From Myxococcales bacterium (lineage in GTDB: Bacteria; Myxococcota_A; Polyangia; Palsa-1104; JAEUJZ01): a DNA stretch of 64,000 bases. Position numbers and translations under genes: made by a program. Location of the stretch: NCBI GenBank assembly GCA_016794465.1, contig JAEUKA010000056.1, forward strand, positions 1 to 64,000. Direction: 5' to 3'. Shown in pieces: positions 45,503 through 54,328 of this stretch. Position 1 is the stretch's first letter, and each line of letters begins with the position of its first letter. Under the pieces are notes generated by a model, which was not told where the DNA came from, did not search any database, and worked only from the letters and a program-made list of their open reading frames with translations.

Positions 45503-46051
45503 TTGGAGAAACTAAAGGCTGGAGGGGAAACCTCCGCGTACTGTACGTCGTGTAAGGACATGCGACACCATGTGGTTGTGGCCATGAGCGGCGACGTACC
45601 GGCCAAGGTAGAGTGCCTAAGCTGCCACAAGCAGCACAAGTTCAAGGCGGGTCCGCCGGGTAGCAAGGTGGCCAAGCCAGCGGGAGCCAAAGCGCCCCGT
45701 GCCAAAGGTGCGCGACCGGCAGCGCACTCGATTCCGGCGGTGAGTGGGCCGAATCCACTCGATACGATCCTGCAGACACGCGGGACGGGCAGTGCGCGCA
45801 GCTACTCACCGGCCGAGCGGTATGCCGTGGGCGAGCTGCTGGCTCATCCAAGCTTTGGCATCGGTGCAGTGACGGCCACGCCATCGCCGGGCAAGATGTC
45901 GGTGCTGTTCCGAGACACGACGCGGCTGCTGCTGCACGAGCGGGTTCCGGTTGTGGTGGCGCCAGCGGTCAAGCTCAGCCCTCCGCCTCGGCGTGAGGAG
46001 TCGCCCACCGGTCCGGCGGAGCGACCGCCGAAGGTGAAGCCGCTGCTGTAA
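45503..46051 (+). CDS. Zinc-ribbon plus Tudor/SH3-like small protein
   Basis: A 182-residue protein. Residues 13-50 contain two CxxC pairs (CTSC and CLSC), a probable zinc ribbon. A basic Lys/Ala/Pro linker follows. Residues about 103-150 (YAVGELLAHPSFGIGAV...VLFRD) match the Tudor/SH3-like fold seen at the C-terminus of UvrD/PcrA helicases, which contacts RNA polymerase. The tail is Pro-rich. The start is TTG with GGGGAGGG immediately upstream, since no ATG fits. It could bind nucleic acid or RNA polymerase; this is inference. Confidence 0.72.
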   Translation: MEKLKAGGETSAYCTSCKDMRHHVVVAMSGDVPAKVECLSCHKQHKFKAGPPGSKVAKPAGAKAPRAKGARPAAHSIPAVSGPNPLDTILQTRGTGSARSYSPAERYAVGELLAHPSFGIGAVTATPSPGKMSVLFRDTTRLLLHERVPVVVAPAVKLSPPPRREESPTGPAERPPKVKPLL

Positions 46052-46112
46052 CGTCGTCTCATTCGCTGCGATTCGAGTCTGCGAGCGACAGCCGTGCTAG
46101 GCTTTCGCGCTG

Positions 46113-47879
46113 GTGAGCATTGCGACGCGGGTCACGCTTTTAACGGTCCTCCTGGTGACGCTGGCACTTGGCGTCTACGGGTCGCTGAGTATGCGTGGCC
46201 GGCGGGCCGAACGAACCGCTGACTTGGAACGCCAGACCTGGCTGTTCGGCTCGGCGCTCAAAGTGGCGCTGGAGGCGGCGGTTCAGGATGGCTTGTACGA
46301 AGACCTCCACCGCTTGATTGATCGGATGCAGGTGGCCGAGCGCAACATCGAGGTCGCGTATCTGGACCTGCTGCAGCCGGCTGAAGATGCGGTGTTTGCG
46401 CCCTCGTCGCAGGGTGGCAAGAGCAGCGGCGACAAGCCGTTCCGACCGCCCAGTCCAGATGCTGGCCGCGAGGAGCGTCGTCGTCGCGTCGAGATCACCC
46501 GCCAGCCGTATGGCGAGCACCTCTACATCAGTGGCCGCGAGGTCTATGCCTATACGCTGCCGATCGTCGACAGCAAGCACCGGATGGTGGCGATCATCGA
46601 TCTGGTGCGCGACAAAAGTGCGCTGGAACAAGAGATGCTGCGAGCGACCCGCGATGTGGTGCTGACGCTCGGTGGACTGGCGCTGCTGCTGGCGATCTTG
46701 GTCAGCCTGACGGTGCGGCAAGAGTTCTCGGCGCCGCTGCTGCGTCTCGTCGGTGGCATTGATGAAGTGACGCGCGGTGACTATACCGGCGCGATTCTGC
46801 GCGAGCGCAACGACGAGGTCGGGCTGCTGGCCGATCGCTTCAACGAGATGACCGGCTCGCTGCGGGATGCCCGAAACGAGATCCTCGCGGGCGTCGATGC
46901 CAAGCTTCAGCTGGAGCAGCGACTGCGGCACTCGGACAAGCTGGCCACGATCGGTCAGCTGGCCGCCAACATCGCGCATGAGGTCGGCACGCCGCTCAAT
47001 GTCATCGGTGGTCGTGCTCGCGTCATGGCCCGTCGCGCCGAAGATCCTGCCGCTGTCCAAAAGAACGCCGACATCATCGCCACCCAGGCCGAGCGGATTA
47101 CCAAGATCATCCAGCAGCTGCTCGACTACGCCCGGCGAAAGGCACCAGCGCGCAGCAGCGTCGATCTACGCCGGGTGTGTGCAAGTACGCTTGACTTTTT
47201 GGAAGTACAGCTAACAACCCGACATGTCGTCGCGCAGCTCCATCCGTTTGCGGTGCCGACGCCGCCCCAGCCGGAGAGTCACATCGAAGCGATGGTGCGC
47301 GGTGAGGCCCCGGTCGGACAGCTCAAGCCACCGTCAGCGCCGATTGTGACTGGAGACGCCGATCAGCTACAGCAGGTGTGTCTAAACCTGTGCATCAATG
47401 CGATTCAGGCGATGCCCGACGGGGGCTCGCTCGATCTGTCGTTGGAGGGAATCGTCCGTCGCAAGCCTGGCCTCGACAAAGCTCCGCCGGGCGCGTACGT
47501 GATGGTTGCCGTCGCTGACACGGGCATCGGCATCGACGAAGGCGATCTCCATCGCATCTTCGAGCCGTTTTATTCGACCAAGACGCACGACGGCAAGACT
47601 GGCAAAGATGGACCTTCGGGCAGCGGCCTCGGGCTGTCGGTGTCCGCTGGCATCGTCAAAGATCTCGACGGCTGGATCGAGTGCGAGCGCCGACCCAAAG
47701 GTGGCACAATCTTCCGGGTCTTTTTGCCCGCGCCCGAGCGTGACGAGCCAACCGACAGGCCGCAGCGCAGTCGCCCGCCGGCTCGCTCGCAAGCCGACCA
47801 GCCGCTGTCCCCCAGCGAGGGCAATTCGTTTGAAGAGGCCGCACCCGACATGTTAAGCCCATTTGAGACGAAGAACTGA
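46113..47879 (+). CDS. Sensor histidine kinase
   Basis: A 588-residue membrane kinase. TM1 (about 7-26), a periplasmic sensor of about 150 residues and TM2 (about 178-200) are followed by a HAMP domain, HisKA with H289 in NIAHEVGTPLNVIGG, and a HATPase domain with N-box NLCINAIQAMPDGG, G1 ADTGIGI and G2 GSGLGLSVSAGIV. A disordered Pro/Ser tail ends it. It autophosphorylates and passes the phosphate to the regulator directly downstream, whose ATG overlaps this stop (TGATG). GTG start. Confidence 0.92.
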   Translation: MSIATRVTLLTVLLVTLALGVYGSLSMRGRRAERTADLERQTWLFGSALKVALEAAVQDGLYEDLHRLIDRMQVAERNIEVAYLDLLQPAEDAVFAPSSQGGKSSGDKPFRPPSPDAGREERRRRVEITRQPYGEHLYISGREVYAYTLPIVDSKHRMVAIIDLVRDKSALEQEMLRATRDVVLTLGGLALLLAILVSLTVRQEFSAPLLRLVGGIDEVTRGDYTGAILRERNDEVGLLADRFNEMTGSLRDARNEILAGVDAKLQLEQRLRHSDKLATIGQLAANIAHEVGTPLNVIGGRARVMARRAEDPAAVQKNADIIATQAERITKIIQQLLDYARRKAPARSSVDLRRVCASTLDFLEVQLTTRHVVAQLHPFAVPTPPQPESHIEAMVRGEAPVGQLKPPSAPIVTGDADQLQQVCLNLCINAIQAMPDGGSLDLSLEGIVRRKPGLDKAPPGAYVMVAVADTGIGIDEGDLHRIFEPFYSTKTHDGKTGKDGPSGSGLGLSVSAGIVKDLDGWIECERRPKGGTIFRVFLPAPERDEPTDRPQRSRPPARSQADQPLSPSEGNSFEEAAPDMLSPFETKN

Positions 47880-49411
47880 TGGCCCAGCCCCCGAAGACGA
47901 CGAGCAAGCTGCCGCAGGTCCCGCTGCCGGGAAAAGCGACGCCACGCACCCAGCCGCCACCGCTACCGAGCGATGCAGCCACGGATCGCCAGAGCCGGCA
48001 GACCGTGCTGGTGGTCGAGGATGACGCGGCGATGCGCGATCTGCTCGAAGACTCGCTGCGCGACGAAGGCTATCGCGTCGAGACGGCGGCGGGTGGTCAT
48101 GCCGGGGTGGCGCGGGTCCAAAAAGGCGGCATCGATCTGGTGGTCACCGACGTTCGGATGCCGGATCTCGACGGACTCGACATGCTGCGCGAGATCAAGA
48201 GCGCGCCGCTCGAGCAGCCACCACATGTAATCGTCATCACCGCGTTTGGATCGATCGACACCGCGATCAAGGCGGTTCGACTCGGGGCGCACGACTACAT
48301 CACCAAGCCGTTCAACATGGAGACACTGTTTCTTGCCGTCGAGAAAGCCCTGGAAGAGCGGGGACTCCGGCACGAAGTGACGCGGCTGCGGCGCGAGGTC
48401 GAGCGGCCCTATCAGTTCGACAACATCATCGGGCGCTCGCCGCTGATGCAGGAGGTGTTTGGGCTGATTCGGCGGCTGTCGGGCTCGACGGTCAACGTGC
48501 TGATTACCGGCGAGAGCGGCACCGGCAAAGAGCTGGCGGCGCGGGCGATTCACTTTCACTCGGCGCGGGCGAAGCAGCCGTTTGTGGCGGTCAACTGTGC
48601 GGCGATTCCCGACCAGCTGCTCGAGTCCGAGCTGTTTGGCTACAAGCGCGGCGCGTTCACCGATGCCCGCAGCGATCGCTCGGGCCTGTTTGTCGAGGCG
48701 GATCAAGGGACGCTGTTTCTCGACGAGATTGGCGATCTGTCCCCGACCTTGCAAGCGAAGCTGCTGCGGGTGCTGGCCGAGCGTGAGATTCGGCCACTCG
48801 GCTCGTCGCGGCCCGAGAAGGTGGATGTGCGGGTGATCTCGGCGACGCACCAAGACCTCAGCCAGGGGATGCGCGCCGGGACGTTTCGCGAGGACTTGTA
48901 CTATCGGCTGAACGTGCTGCAGATTCACCTGCCGCCGCTGCGCGAGCGCTCGGAAGACATCCTGCCGCTGGCCGAGCACTTCCTTGGCAAGGCCCGCGAG
49001 CGCGGTGGCAAGCGCGTCACCGGCATTCATCCGCAGGCGAGCAAGCTGCTTTTGTCCCATGGCTGGCCGGGCAACGTCCGCGAGCTGGAAAACAGCATCG
49101 AGCGGGCGGTGGCACTGTGTGAAGGCTCGCAGGTCATGGCGCACGACCTGCCGCCGCAGCTGCGGGAAAAGCGCCGCGAGGACATCGTCTCGTTTGCGCT
49201 GTCGCGGAACATGACCCTCGAGGAGCTGGAGCGAGAGTACATTCTGCGGGTGATGAAAGAAGAGAGCGGCAACAAGACCCGGGCGGCCCAGCGGCTGGGG
49301 CTCGATCGCAAGACGCTCTATCGCAAGCTGGAAGAAGCGGGCCGGGCGGCAACAGGGGACGGGGATGGCGACGGGGAAAGCGACGATGGCTCAGCCGACG
49401 ACCACGACTAG
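47879..49411 (+). CDS. NtrC-family sigma54 response regulator
   Basis: A 510-residue regulator. A disordered leader of about 40 residues precedes the receiver domain with D91 (VVTDVRMPDLDG), a conserved Thr/Lys, the AAA+ sigma54-activation domain with Walker A GESGTGKE and Walker B LFLDEIGD, and a Fis-type HTH with NKTRAAQRLGLDRKTLYRKL. The sigma54-contact loop reads GAFTDA instead of GAFTGA, a variant seen in other myxobacterial regulators. It should activate -24/-12 promoters when phosphorylated by the upstream kinase. Confidence 0.93.
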   Translation: MAQPPKTTSKLPQVPLPGKATPRTQPPPLPSDAATDRQSRQTVLVVEDDAAMRDLLEDSLRDEGYRVETAAGGHAGVARVQKGGIDLVVTDVRMPDLDGLDMLREIKSAPLEQPPHVIVITAFGSIDTAIKAVRLGAHDYITKPFNMETLFLAVEKALEERGLRHEVTRLRREVERPYQFDNIIGRSPLMQEVFGLIRRLSGSTVNVLITGESGTGKELAARAIHFHSARAKQPFVAVNCAAIPDQLLESELFGYKRGAFTDARSDRSGLFVEADQGTLFLDEIGDLSPTLQAKLLRVLAEREIRPLGSSRPEKVDVRVISATHQDLSQGMRAGTFREDLYYRLNVLQIHLPPLRERSEDILPLAEHFLGKARERGGKRVTGIHPQASKLLLSHGWPGNVRELENSIERAVALCEGSQVMAHDLPPQLREKRREDIVSFALSRNMTLEELEREYILRVMKEESGNKTRAAQRLGLDRKTLYRKLEEAGRAATGDGDGDGESDDGSADDHD

Positions 49412-51173
49412 GGACGCGCTGCCGCGTGGCCTGATGCGGCTGCTCATCGCCTACTGGGTGACGACGCGGGTGATCCTGTCGTACTACCTTTTGCGCTTTC
49501 GACTGCGCCTCGCCGGGCCCGATGCCTCGACGCGGCTGCTTTTGGAAGCGCACCGTCGCAATGCGCGGCGGATTCACCTGGGCATCGAGCGGCTCGGCGG
49601 GCTGTTTATCAAAGTCGGTCAGCTGATCAGCATCATGACCAACGTGCTGCCGGAGCCGTTTCGCGCCCAGCTGGAGACGCTGCAAGATCGCGTGCCGGCC
49701 CGGCCCTACGACGACATCGAGCAGCGCTTCGCCGAGGAGTTCGCCGGTCGTCGGCCCAGTGAGGTCTTTGCCTCGTTTTCGCCCGAGCCGGTGGCCTCCG
49801 CGTCGATTGGTCAGGTTCATCGCGCCCGCACCCAAGCCGGCCTGGCCGTCGCGGTCAAAGTTCAGTATCCCGACATCAACGAGATCGTTCGCATCGATCT
49901 GGCGGCGCTCGGGCGGATCTTTTGGCTGCTGCATCGCATCGCACCGGCCCACGGACTCGACGCGGTGTTCATCGAGATTCGCGCCATGGTGCTGCAAGAG
50001 CTGGACTTCACCGCCGAGGCCAGCAACCTGCAGCGCATCGCCGACAACTTTGGCAAGTACAAGCCGCCGCTGCCGGTCGAGTTTCCCCAGGTCATCGCCG
50101 AGCTGTCGACGCCGCGCGTGCTGACCACGACCTGGATTGAGGGCATCAAGGTGTCGAACCTCGGTCGCCTCGATGAGCTGGGCATTGACCGCAGCAAGCT
50201 CGCCCGCACCATCGTCACTTCGTACTGTCAGCAGATCTTCCGCGACGGGCTGTATCACGCCGATCCGCATCCGGGGAACCTGCTGGTGCTGCCGCCACCG
50301 CGCAGCAGCGACGATCAAGCCGAAGCCGAGCGGCCTGCCGGTGCTGCGCCGACCCCGTGGCTGGAGCTGGGAGGCGCCAAGCTGGTGTTTCTCGACTTCG
50401 GGGCCGTCGCCGAGCTGTCACCCAAGATGCGACGCGGCATCGTCGATGTGCTGCAAGCCGGCCTGACCCGCGATACGCAGCGGCTGCTGGTCGCGATGAA
50501 GGACATGGGCTTCATTGCACGCGGCGCCGACCCGCAGATCTTCGAGCGCGTGGTTGATTTTTTTCACGACAAGTTCCAGGCCGAGTTCAAGCTTGACTCG
50601 CTGTCGCTGTCCGAGGTCAAGCTGTCGCCGGAGCGAGCGCTCGCCGACCTGGCCGATCTGCGCCGACTGGATGTCAACCTGCGCGACCTCATGGAGCACT
50701 TCCACGTCCCCAAAGAGTGGATTTTGCTCGAGCGAACGCTGCTGCTCTTGCTGGGGCTGTGTACCGATCTGGCGCCGGACCTAAACCCGATGCAGGTGAT
50801 CCGTCCCTACGTCGAGGAGATGGTGCTGGGCCAAGATCGCGACTGGTCGAAGCTGCTCGTGGAGACGACCCGCGATGTGGTGACGCAGGCGGCGCAGCTA
50901 CCCGGCGAGCTGCGCAAGTTCCTCCACCGCGCCCAGCGGGGCCAGATCGAGGTGCGCTTCCGAGGCCAAGAGGACACCGCGATCCTCATCCACGCCGTCG
51001 CCCGCCAGCTGATCGTGACCGCGCTGGGGATCACCTCGTTTGTGACCTGGCTGCTGCTCGACGCCCGGGGCCAGCTGGAGCAGGCCGACTATGCGCTCTA
51101 CGCCAGCATTGGGCTCGGCGTCTACCTGCTGTGGCTGATGCTTACCACTCCGCTGCCTCGCAGGCACCGCTGA
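49365..51173 (+). CDS. ABC1/UbiB/AarF atypical kinase
   Basis: A 602-residue member of the UbiB/ADCK family, which supports quinone or lipid metabolism at membranes. The KxGQ motif is GGLFIKVGQLISIM, the Ala-rich nucleotide loop region is SIGQVHRARTQAGLAVAVKVQYP, the catalytic loop is GLYHADPHPGNLL, and the metal-binding DFG is VFLDFGAVAEL. Two C-terminal transmembrane helices follow (LIVTALGITSFVTWLLL and ALYASIGLGVYLLWLML). The start lies inside the regulator gene: ATG 49365 overlaps it by 47 bases, and ATG 49386 is an alternative. Confidence 0.88.
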   Translation: MATGKATMAQPTTTTRDALPRGLMRLLIAYWVTTRVILSYYLLRFRLRLAGPDASTRLLLEAHRRNARRIHLGIERLGGLFIKVGQLISIMTNVLPEPFRAQLETLQDRVPARPYDDIEQRFAEEFAGRRPSEVFASFSPEPVASASIGQVHRARTQAGLAVAVKVQYPDINEIVRIDLAALGRIFWLLHRIAPAHGLDAVFIEIRAMVLQELDFTAEASNLQRIADNFGKYKPPLPVEFPQVIAELSTPRVLTTTWIEGIKVSNLGRLDELGIDRSKLARTIVTSYCQQIFRDGLYHADPHPGNLLVLPPPRSSDDQAEAERPAGAAPTPWLELGGAKLVFLDFGAVAELSPKMRRGIVDVLQAGLTRDTQRLLVAMKDMGFIARGADPQIFERVVDFFHDKFQAEFKLDSLSLSEVKLSPERALADLADLRRLDVNLRDLMEHFHVPKEWILLERTLLLLLGLCTDLAPDLNPMQVIRPYVEEMVLGQDRDWSKLLVETTRDVVTQAAQLPGELRKFLHRAQRGQIEVRFRGQEDTAILIHAVARQLIVTALGITSFVTWLLLDARGQLEQADYALYASIGLGVYLLWLMLTTPLPRRHR

Positions 51174-51230
51174 CTGCCGCCGAATGCTGCACTAGCGCTC
51201 GGCGTGATTCCCCATTAGCATCCACCCACC

Positions 51231-51767
51231 ATGAAGTTGCCGAAGCTTGCCCTCTGCGCCGTGCTGTTTGCTGCCCCAGCTGCCCGCGCTGACATCGCAT
51301 CGCCGCAGCAGAAGATCTACGTACCGCCGCAGCGAAAGCCAGCGCCGCCCAAGCCCCCGGGCACGCCGCAGGCTCAGACCCAGCCGCAGGCCAATCCCCC
51401 GACCAGTCCCCCGGTCACGCCCGCCAAAGACGCCACTGCCAATCCCCGCGATCCGGTCAGCGTCGCTCGCAAGACCCCGGCGATCGCCAGTCGCATCGCC
51501 AAGCTCCATCAAGCCGAAGGCGGCTCGCCCAGCGACCAGGCCCAGCAGCTCGACGAGCGCGTCACTTCGATCGAGCTAGGCGGCCAGTGTGGCTTTGCCG
51601 GCTGCTCCTCGACCACCTTGGTGGTCTTCACCTACCGAACGCGCGGCGCCAACACTGCCACTTCATCGGTGATGGCGCTGGTTTCCTGTCCGCCGATCAT
51701 GCGCCAGGGCTGCACCGCCGTGCCCGCCGAAGTGCAGCCGCAAGGACAGCTCGAACAGACCCGCTGA
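51231..51767 (+). CDS. Secreted Pro-rich hypothetical protein
   Basis: A 178-residue protein that I do not recognise. The signal peptide ends ARADIA. Residues 25-80 are Pro/Gln/Ala-rich and disordered. The C-terminal part has four cysteines (GQCGFAGCSS, SCPPIMRQGC) in pairs that could form disulfides in the periplasm. A beta-strand segment TLVVFTYRT lies between. It starts 57 bases after the kinase gene and its stop is 5 bases before the Nudix fusion gene, so co-transcription is likely. Confidence 0.65.
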   Translation: MKLPKLALCAVLFAAPAARADIASPQQKIYVPPQRKPAPPKPPGTPQAQTQPQANPPTSPPVTPAKDATANPRDPVSVARKTPAIASRIAKLHQAEGGSPSDQAQQLDERVTSIELGGQCGFAGCSSTTLVVFTYRTRGANTATSSVMALVSCPPIMRQGCTAVPAEVQPQGQLEQTR

Positions 51768-51772
51768 GCGAG

Positions 51773-52966
51773 ATGCCACCGTCCCGACCGCACATTGTTC
51801 TTCCCCTTGCACCGATTCCTCCCGCTTTTACGGCCTCGCTGTTTGTGGCCGGTGTTCCTGGACCGTGGACCCAAGCTGTGGTGTCTGCGCTGGAGCAAGC
51901 CGGGTGGGATGGTGTGGTCTATTTGCCCGGCACGCTCGACGAGACTGCCGCCACCCGGGCCGAGCTGGGGCGCTGGCGAGAAGAGGCCCTGCATCACAGC
52001 GATGGCGTGCTGATCTGGCTCGGCGATGGCGCCCAGGCCGATCCGTGGCTGCACGAGCTGTGGGGTAGCTGGCAGCGATCCTCGCGGGTGGTGCTGGGCG
52101 TTCCCCCGGATCAAGCGGCGCCCGAGTCGGCCAGTCGGCTGCACCTTCCGGTCGCGCGCAGTCCCGGCGAAGCGGTCGAGCAGGCCCTGGCGATGCTGCG
52201 TCCCGGTCAGAGCCGTCGCGGCGGCGAGCGTACGGTGCCGCTTCTGCTGTGGCGCAGTCCCGGCTTTGCGGCCTGGTATCAAGCGCTGCGCAAGGCCGGC
52301 CACCGCCTAGAAGATGCCCAGCTAGAGTGGTCCTATCGCAGCCGAGGCGCCGGTCGTCCGCCGCTTTTGTGGGCGCTGCGTCCCCGGGTCTTCGTCATGG
52401 GAGAGCGTCGGCACAAGAGCGGCGAGGTGGTCATTGGCCGCACCGACATCAGCGCCAGCGTGCTCTATTACCCAAGCCAGAGCGGCGACCCGCTCGATAC
52501 GCTGGTGGCCCTGGTTCGCGAGTATCGCTCGGCGGTGCGCAACCGGCTGGGCTTTGGACTGATGCTGCCCGGCGGCTCGGCGGCGATGGCCAGTGAGCGA
52601 TCCGCAGACCCACGCACCACCGCCCAGCGCGAGGTCGCCGAGGAGACAGGTCTTCAGATTGAGCCCGCGCAGTTTGTCCCGATCGACGCCGGGGATCGCC
52701 AGGTCGCCGCCTCGCTGGCCAGCTATCACTGCCACCTGTTCCGGGTGCGGCTGCGCGACGATCAGCTGCAAGCCCTGCAAGCGACGGCAGCGGGCGGCAA
52801 GCCCAACGGCGCCAACATCGGAGAGCGCTGCTTTGTGACGGTGCGAACGGTGCGCGAGCTGCTCTCCTCGCCGGACCTTGACTGGAGCCAGCTCGGCATG
52901 GTGCTGCACGCGCTGGAGATCCGCAGTGCCACCCACGAGCACCGCCCTCCCGCACGACCGGGGTAG
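51773..52966 (+). CDS. Nucleoside 2-deoxyribosyltransferase-like / Nudix fusion
   Basis: A 397-residue two-domain protein. Residues about 15-150 resemble the nucleoside 2-deoxyribosyltransferase-like fold (Nuc_deoxyri_tr2): LFVAGVPGPWTQAV, AGWDGVVYLPG, HHSDGVLIWLGDG and a conserved Trp-rich HELWGSWQRSSRVVLG. Residues about 240-390 are a Nudix domain whose box carries GGSAAMASE, a short insert and REVAEETGLQIE. Metal-binding REVAEE is complete. It would cleave nucleoside-linked pyrophosphates and perhaps a glycosidic bond of nucleotide or NAD metabolites. The exact substrate is not apparent. Confidence 0.75.
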   Translation: MPPSRPHIVLPLAPIPPAFTASLFVAGVPGPWTQAVVSALEQAGWDGVVYLPGTLDETAATRAELGRWREEALHHSDGVLIWLGDGAQADPWLHELWGSWQRSSRVVLGVPPDQAAPESASRLHLPVARSPGEAVEQALAMLRPGQSRRGGERTVPLLLWRSPGFAAWYQALRKAGHRLEDAQLEWSYRSRGAGRPPLLWALRPRVFVMGERRHKSGEVVIGRTDISASVLYYPSQSGDPLDTLVALVREYRSAVRNRLGFGLMLPGGSAAMASERSADPRTTAQREVAEETGLQIEPAQFVPIDAGDRQVAASLASYHCHLFRVRLRDDQLQALQATAAGGKPNGANIGERCFVTVRTVRELLSSPDLDWSQLGMVLHALEIRSATHEHRPPARPG

Positions 52967-52997
52967 CCGCGCCCGCGATTCGGGCTAGTATCCGCGC

Positions 52998-53780
52998 ATG
53001 AGCACGCCCGTTTCGACTCCCAGCCTCCAGCTTTCCGGCAAAGTTGCCATCGTCACCGGCGCCAGCCGTGGCATCGGTGAGGCCATCGCCAAGTGTCTCG
53101 CCAGCCACGGGGCCAAGGTCGTCCTCGCTTCCCGCAAGATCGACGGCCTGACCCGCGTCGCCGAGGAGATCAACGCGCGCGGCGGCGAGGCCATCCCCCT
53201 GGCCTGTCACACCGGCCAGCCCGAGCAGGTCGAAAAGCTGGTCGCCGACACCGTCGCTCGCTTCGGCAAGGTCGATATCCTTGTCAACAACGCCGCCACC
53301 AACCCGCACTTCGGTCCGATGCTCAGCATCGACTGGCCGGCCTGGGACAAGACCTTCGAGGTCAACGTCAAGGGCTACTTTGCCGCCACCCGCGCCGTCA
53401 GCCGCCACCTCATCGAGCGCGGCGCCCCCGGCTCGATTGTCAACGTCGCCAGCGTCGTCGGCTTCATCGGCTCGCCGATGCAGGGCGTCTACGCGATGAC
53501 CAAAGCGGCGGTGATCAGCATGACCAAGACCCTCGCGATGGAGCTGGGCAGCGCCGGCATCCGCGTCAACGCCATCGCCCCCGGACTCATCGACACCAAG
53601 TTCGCGGCGGCGCTGACCCAAAACGAAGAGATCTTGAACATGGTGCTGTCGCGGACGGCGCTCAAGCGGGTCGGTCAGCCCGACGACATTGCCGGGGCGG
53701 CGCTCTACTTGAGCAGTGATGCCTCGCAGTACCTGACCGGCCACACCCTGGTCGTAGACGGCGGCTGGACCGTCGCGTAG
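52998..53780 (+). CDS. SDR-family oxidoreductase
   Basis: A 260-residue short-chain dehydrogenase/reductase of classical length. Cofactor motif TGASRGIG (about 20-27), NNAATN, catalytic Ser in NVASVVGF, YAMTK as Tyr-x3-Lys, and IAPGLIDTKF. The overall pattern resembles the glucose-dehydrogenase/DHRS4 group, which usually prefers NADP(H) (Ser-Arg-Lys after the second strand, ASRKID). It precedes the gluconate dehydrogenase-like gene by five bases and may supply its substrate. Confidence 0.93.
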   Translation: MSTPVSTPSLQLSGKVAIVTGASRGIGEAIAKCLASHGAKVVLASRKIDGLTRVAEEINARGGEAIPLACHTGQPEQVEKLVADTVARFGKVDILVNNAATNPHFGPMLSIDWPAWDKTFEVNVKGYFAATRAVSRHLIERGAPGSIVNVASVVGFIGSPMQGVYAMTKAAVISMTKTLAMELGSAGIRVNAIAPGLIDTKFAAALTQNEEILNMVLSRTALKRVGQPDDIAGAALYLSSDASQYLTGHTLVVDGGWTVA

Positions 53781-53785
53781 CCCCA

Positions 53786-54328
53786 ATGCCCACCGACCTG
53801 TTTGGCTTCCTGTCGCGGCGACGCTTCCTGCGCCTTGGACTGGCGGGGCTGGGCGTCGTGCTGCTCGGCGGGACCTCGGGACTTTTGCTGCTGCGGGGGA
53901 AGGCGCCGCACGTCGAGGGGCTGCGGGTGCTCGATGATCACGAGTATCGGACCCTGTGCAGCCTGGCTGCGGTGCTGCTGCCGCAAGGCCCGGTCTTCCC
54001 CCAAGGGGCGCTGGAGCTGGATCTGCCGCGTGCGTTTGACCGCTTCCTCGCCGAAGAGCCCGACTACCTTCGCCAGGATCTGCGGCAGGCGCTGGTGCTG
54101 GTCGAGCTGGGGCCGGTGCTGTTCGATCGGCGGGCGGTGACCTTCAGCCGGCTGCCTCCCGACGAGCGACTCGCGCACTTTCAGGCCTGGAGCGAGAGCG
54201 AGACGCTGCTGCGCCGGCAAGTGGCGCTGGCCTTCCGCAAGTTTATGTGCCTGGTGTTTTACGATCAGCCGACGGTGTGGCCGCACATTGGCTATCCGGG
54301 CCCCAGCTTCGCGAGGCTGTCCCGATGA
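53786..54328 (+). CDS. Gluconate 2-dehydrogenase subunit 3-like
   Basis: A 180-residue Tat-exported protein: SRRRFLRLGLAGLG at residues 9-22 is a twin-arginine signal. The domain matches the small (gamma) subunit of membrane gluconate 2-dehydrogenase: LDDHEYRTLCSLAAVLLPQG and a C-terminal VFYDQPTVWPHIGYPGP. It carries no cofactor motif and acts as chaperone and translocation partner of a GMC flavoprotein, encoded directly downstream with an ATGA overlap. Confidence 0.87.
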   Translation: MPTDLFGFLSRRRFLRLGLAGLGVVLLGGTSGLLLLRGKAPHVEGLRVLDDHEYRTLCSLAAVLLPQGPVFPQGALELDLPRAFDRFLAEEPDYLRQDLRQALVLVELGPVLFDRRAVTFSRLPPDERLAHFQAWSESETLLRRQVALAFRKFMCLVFYDQPTVWPHIGYPGPSFARLSR

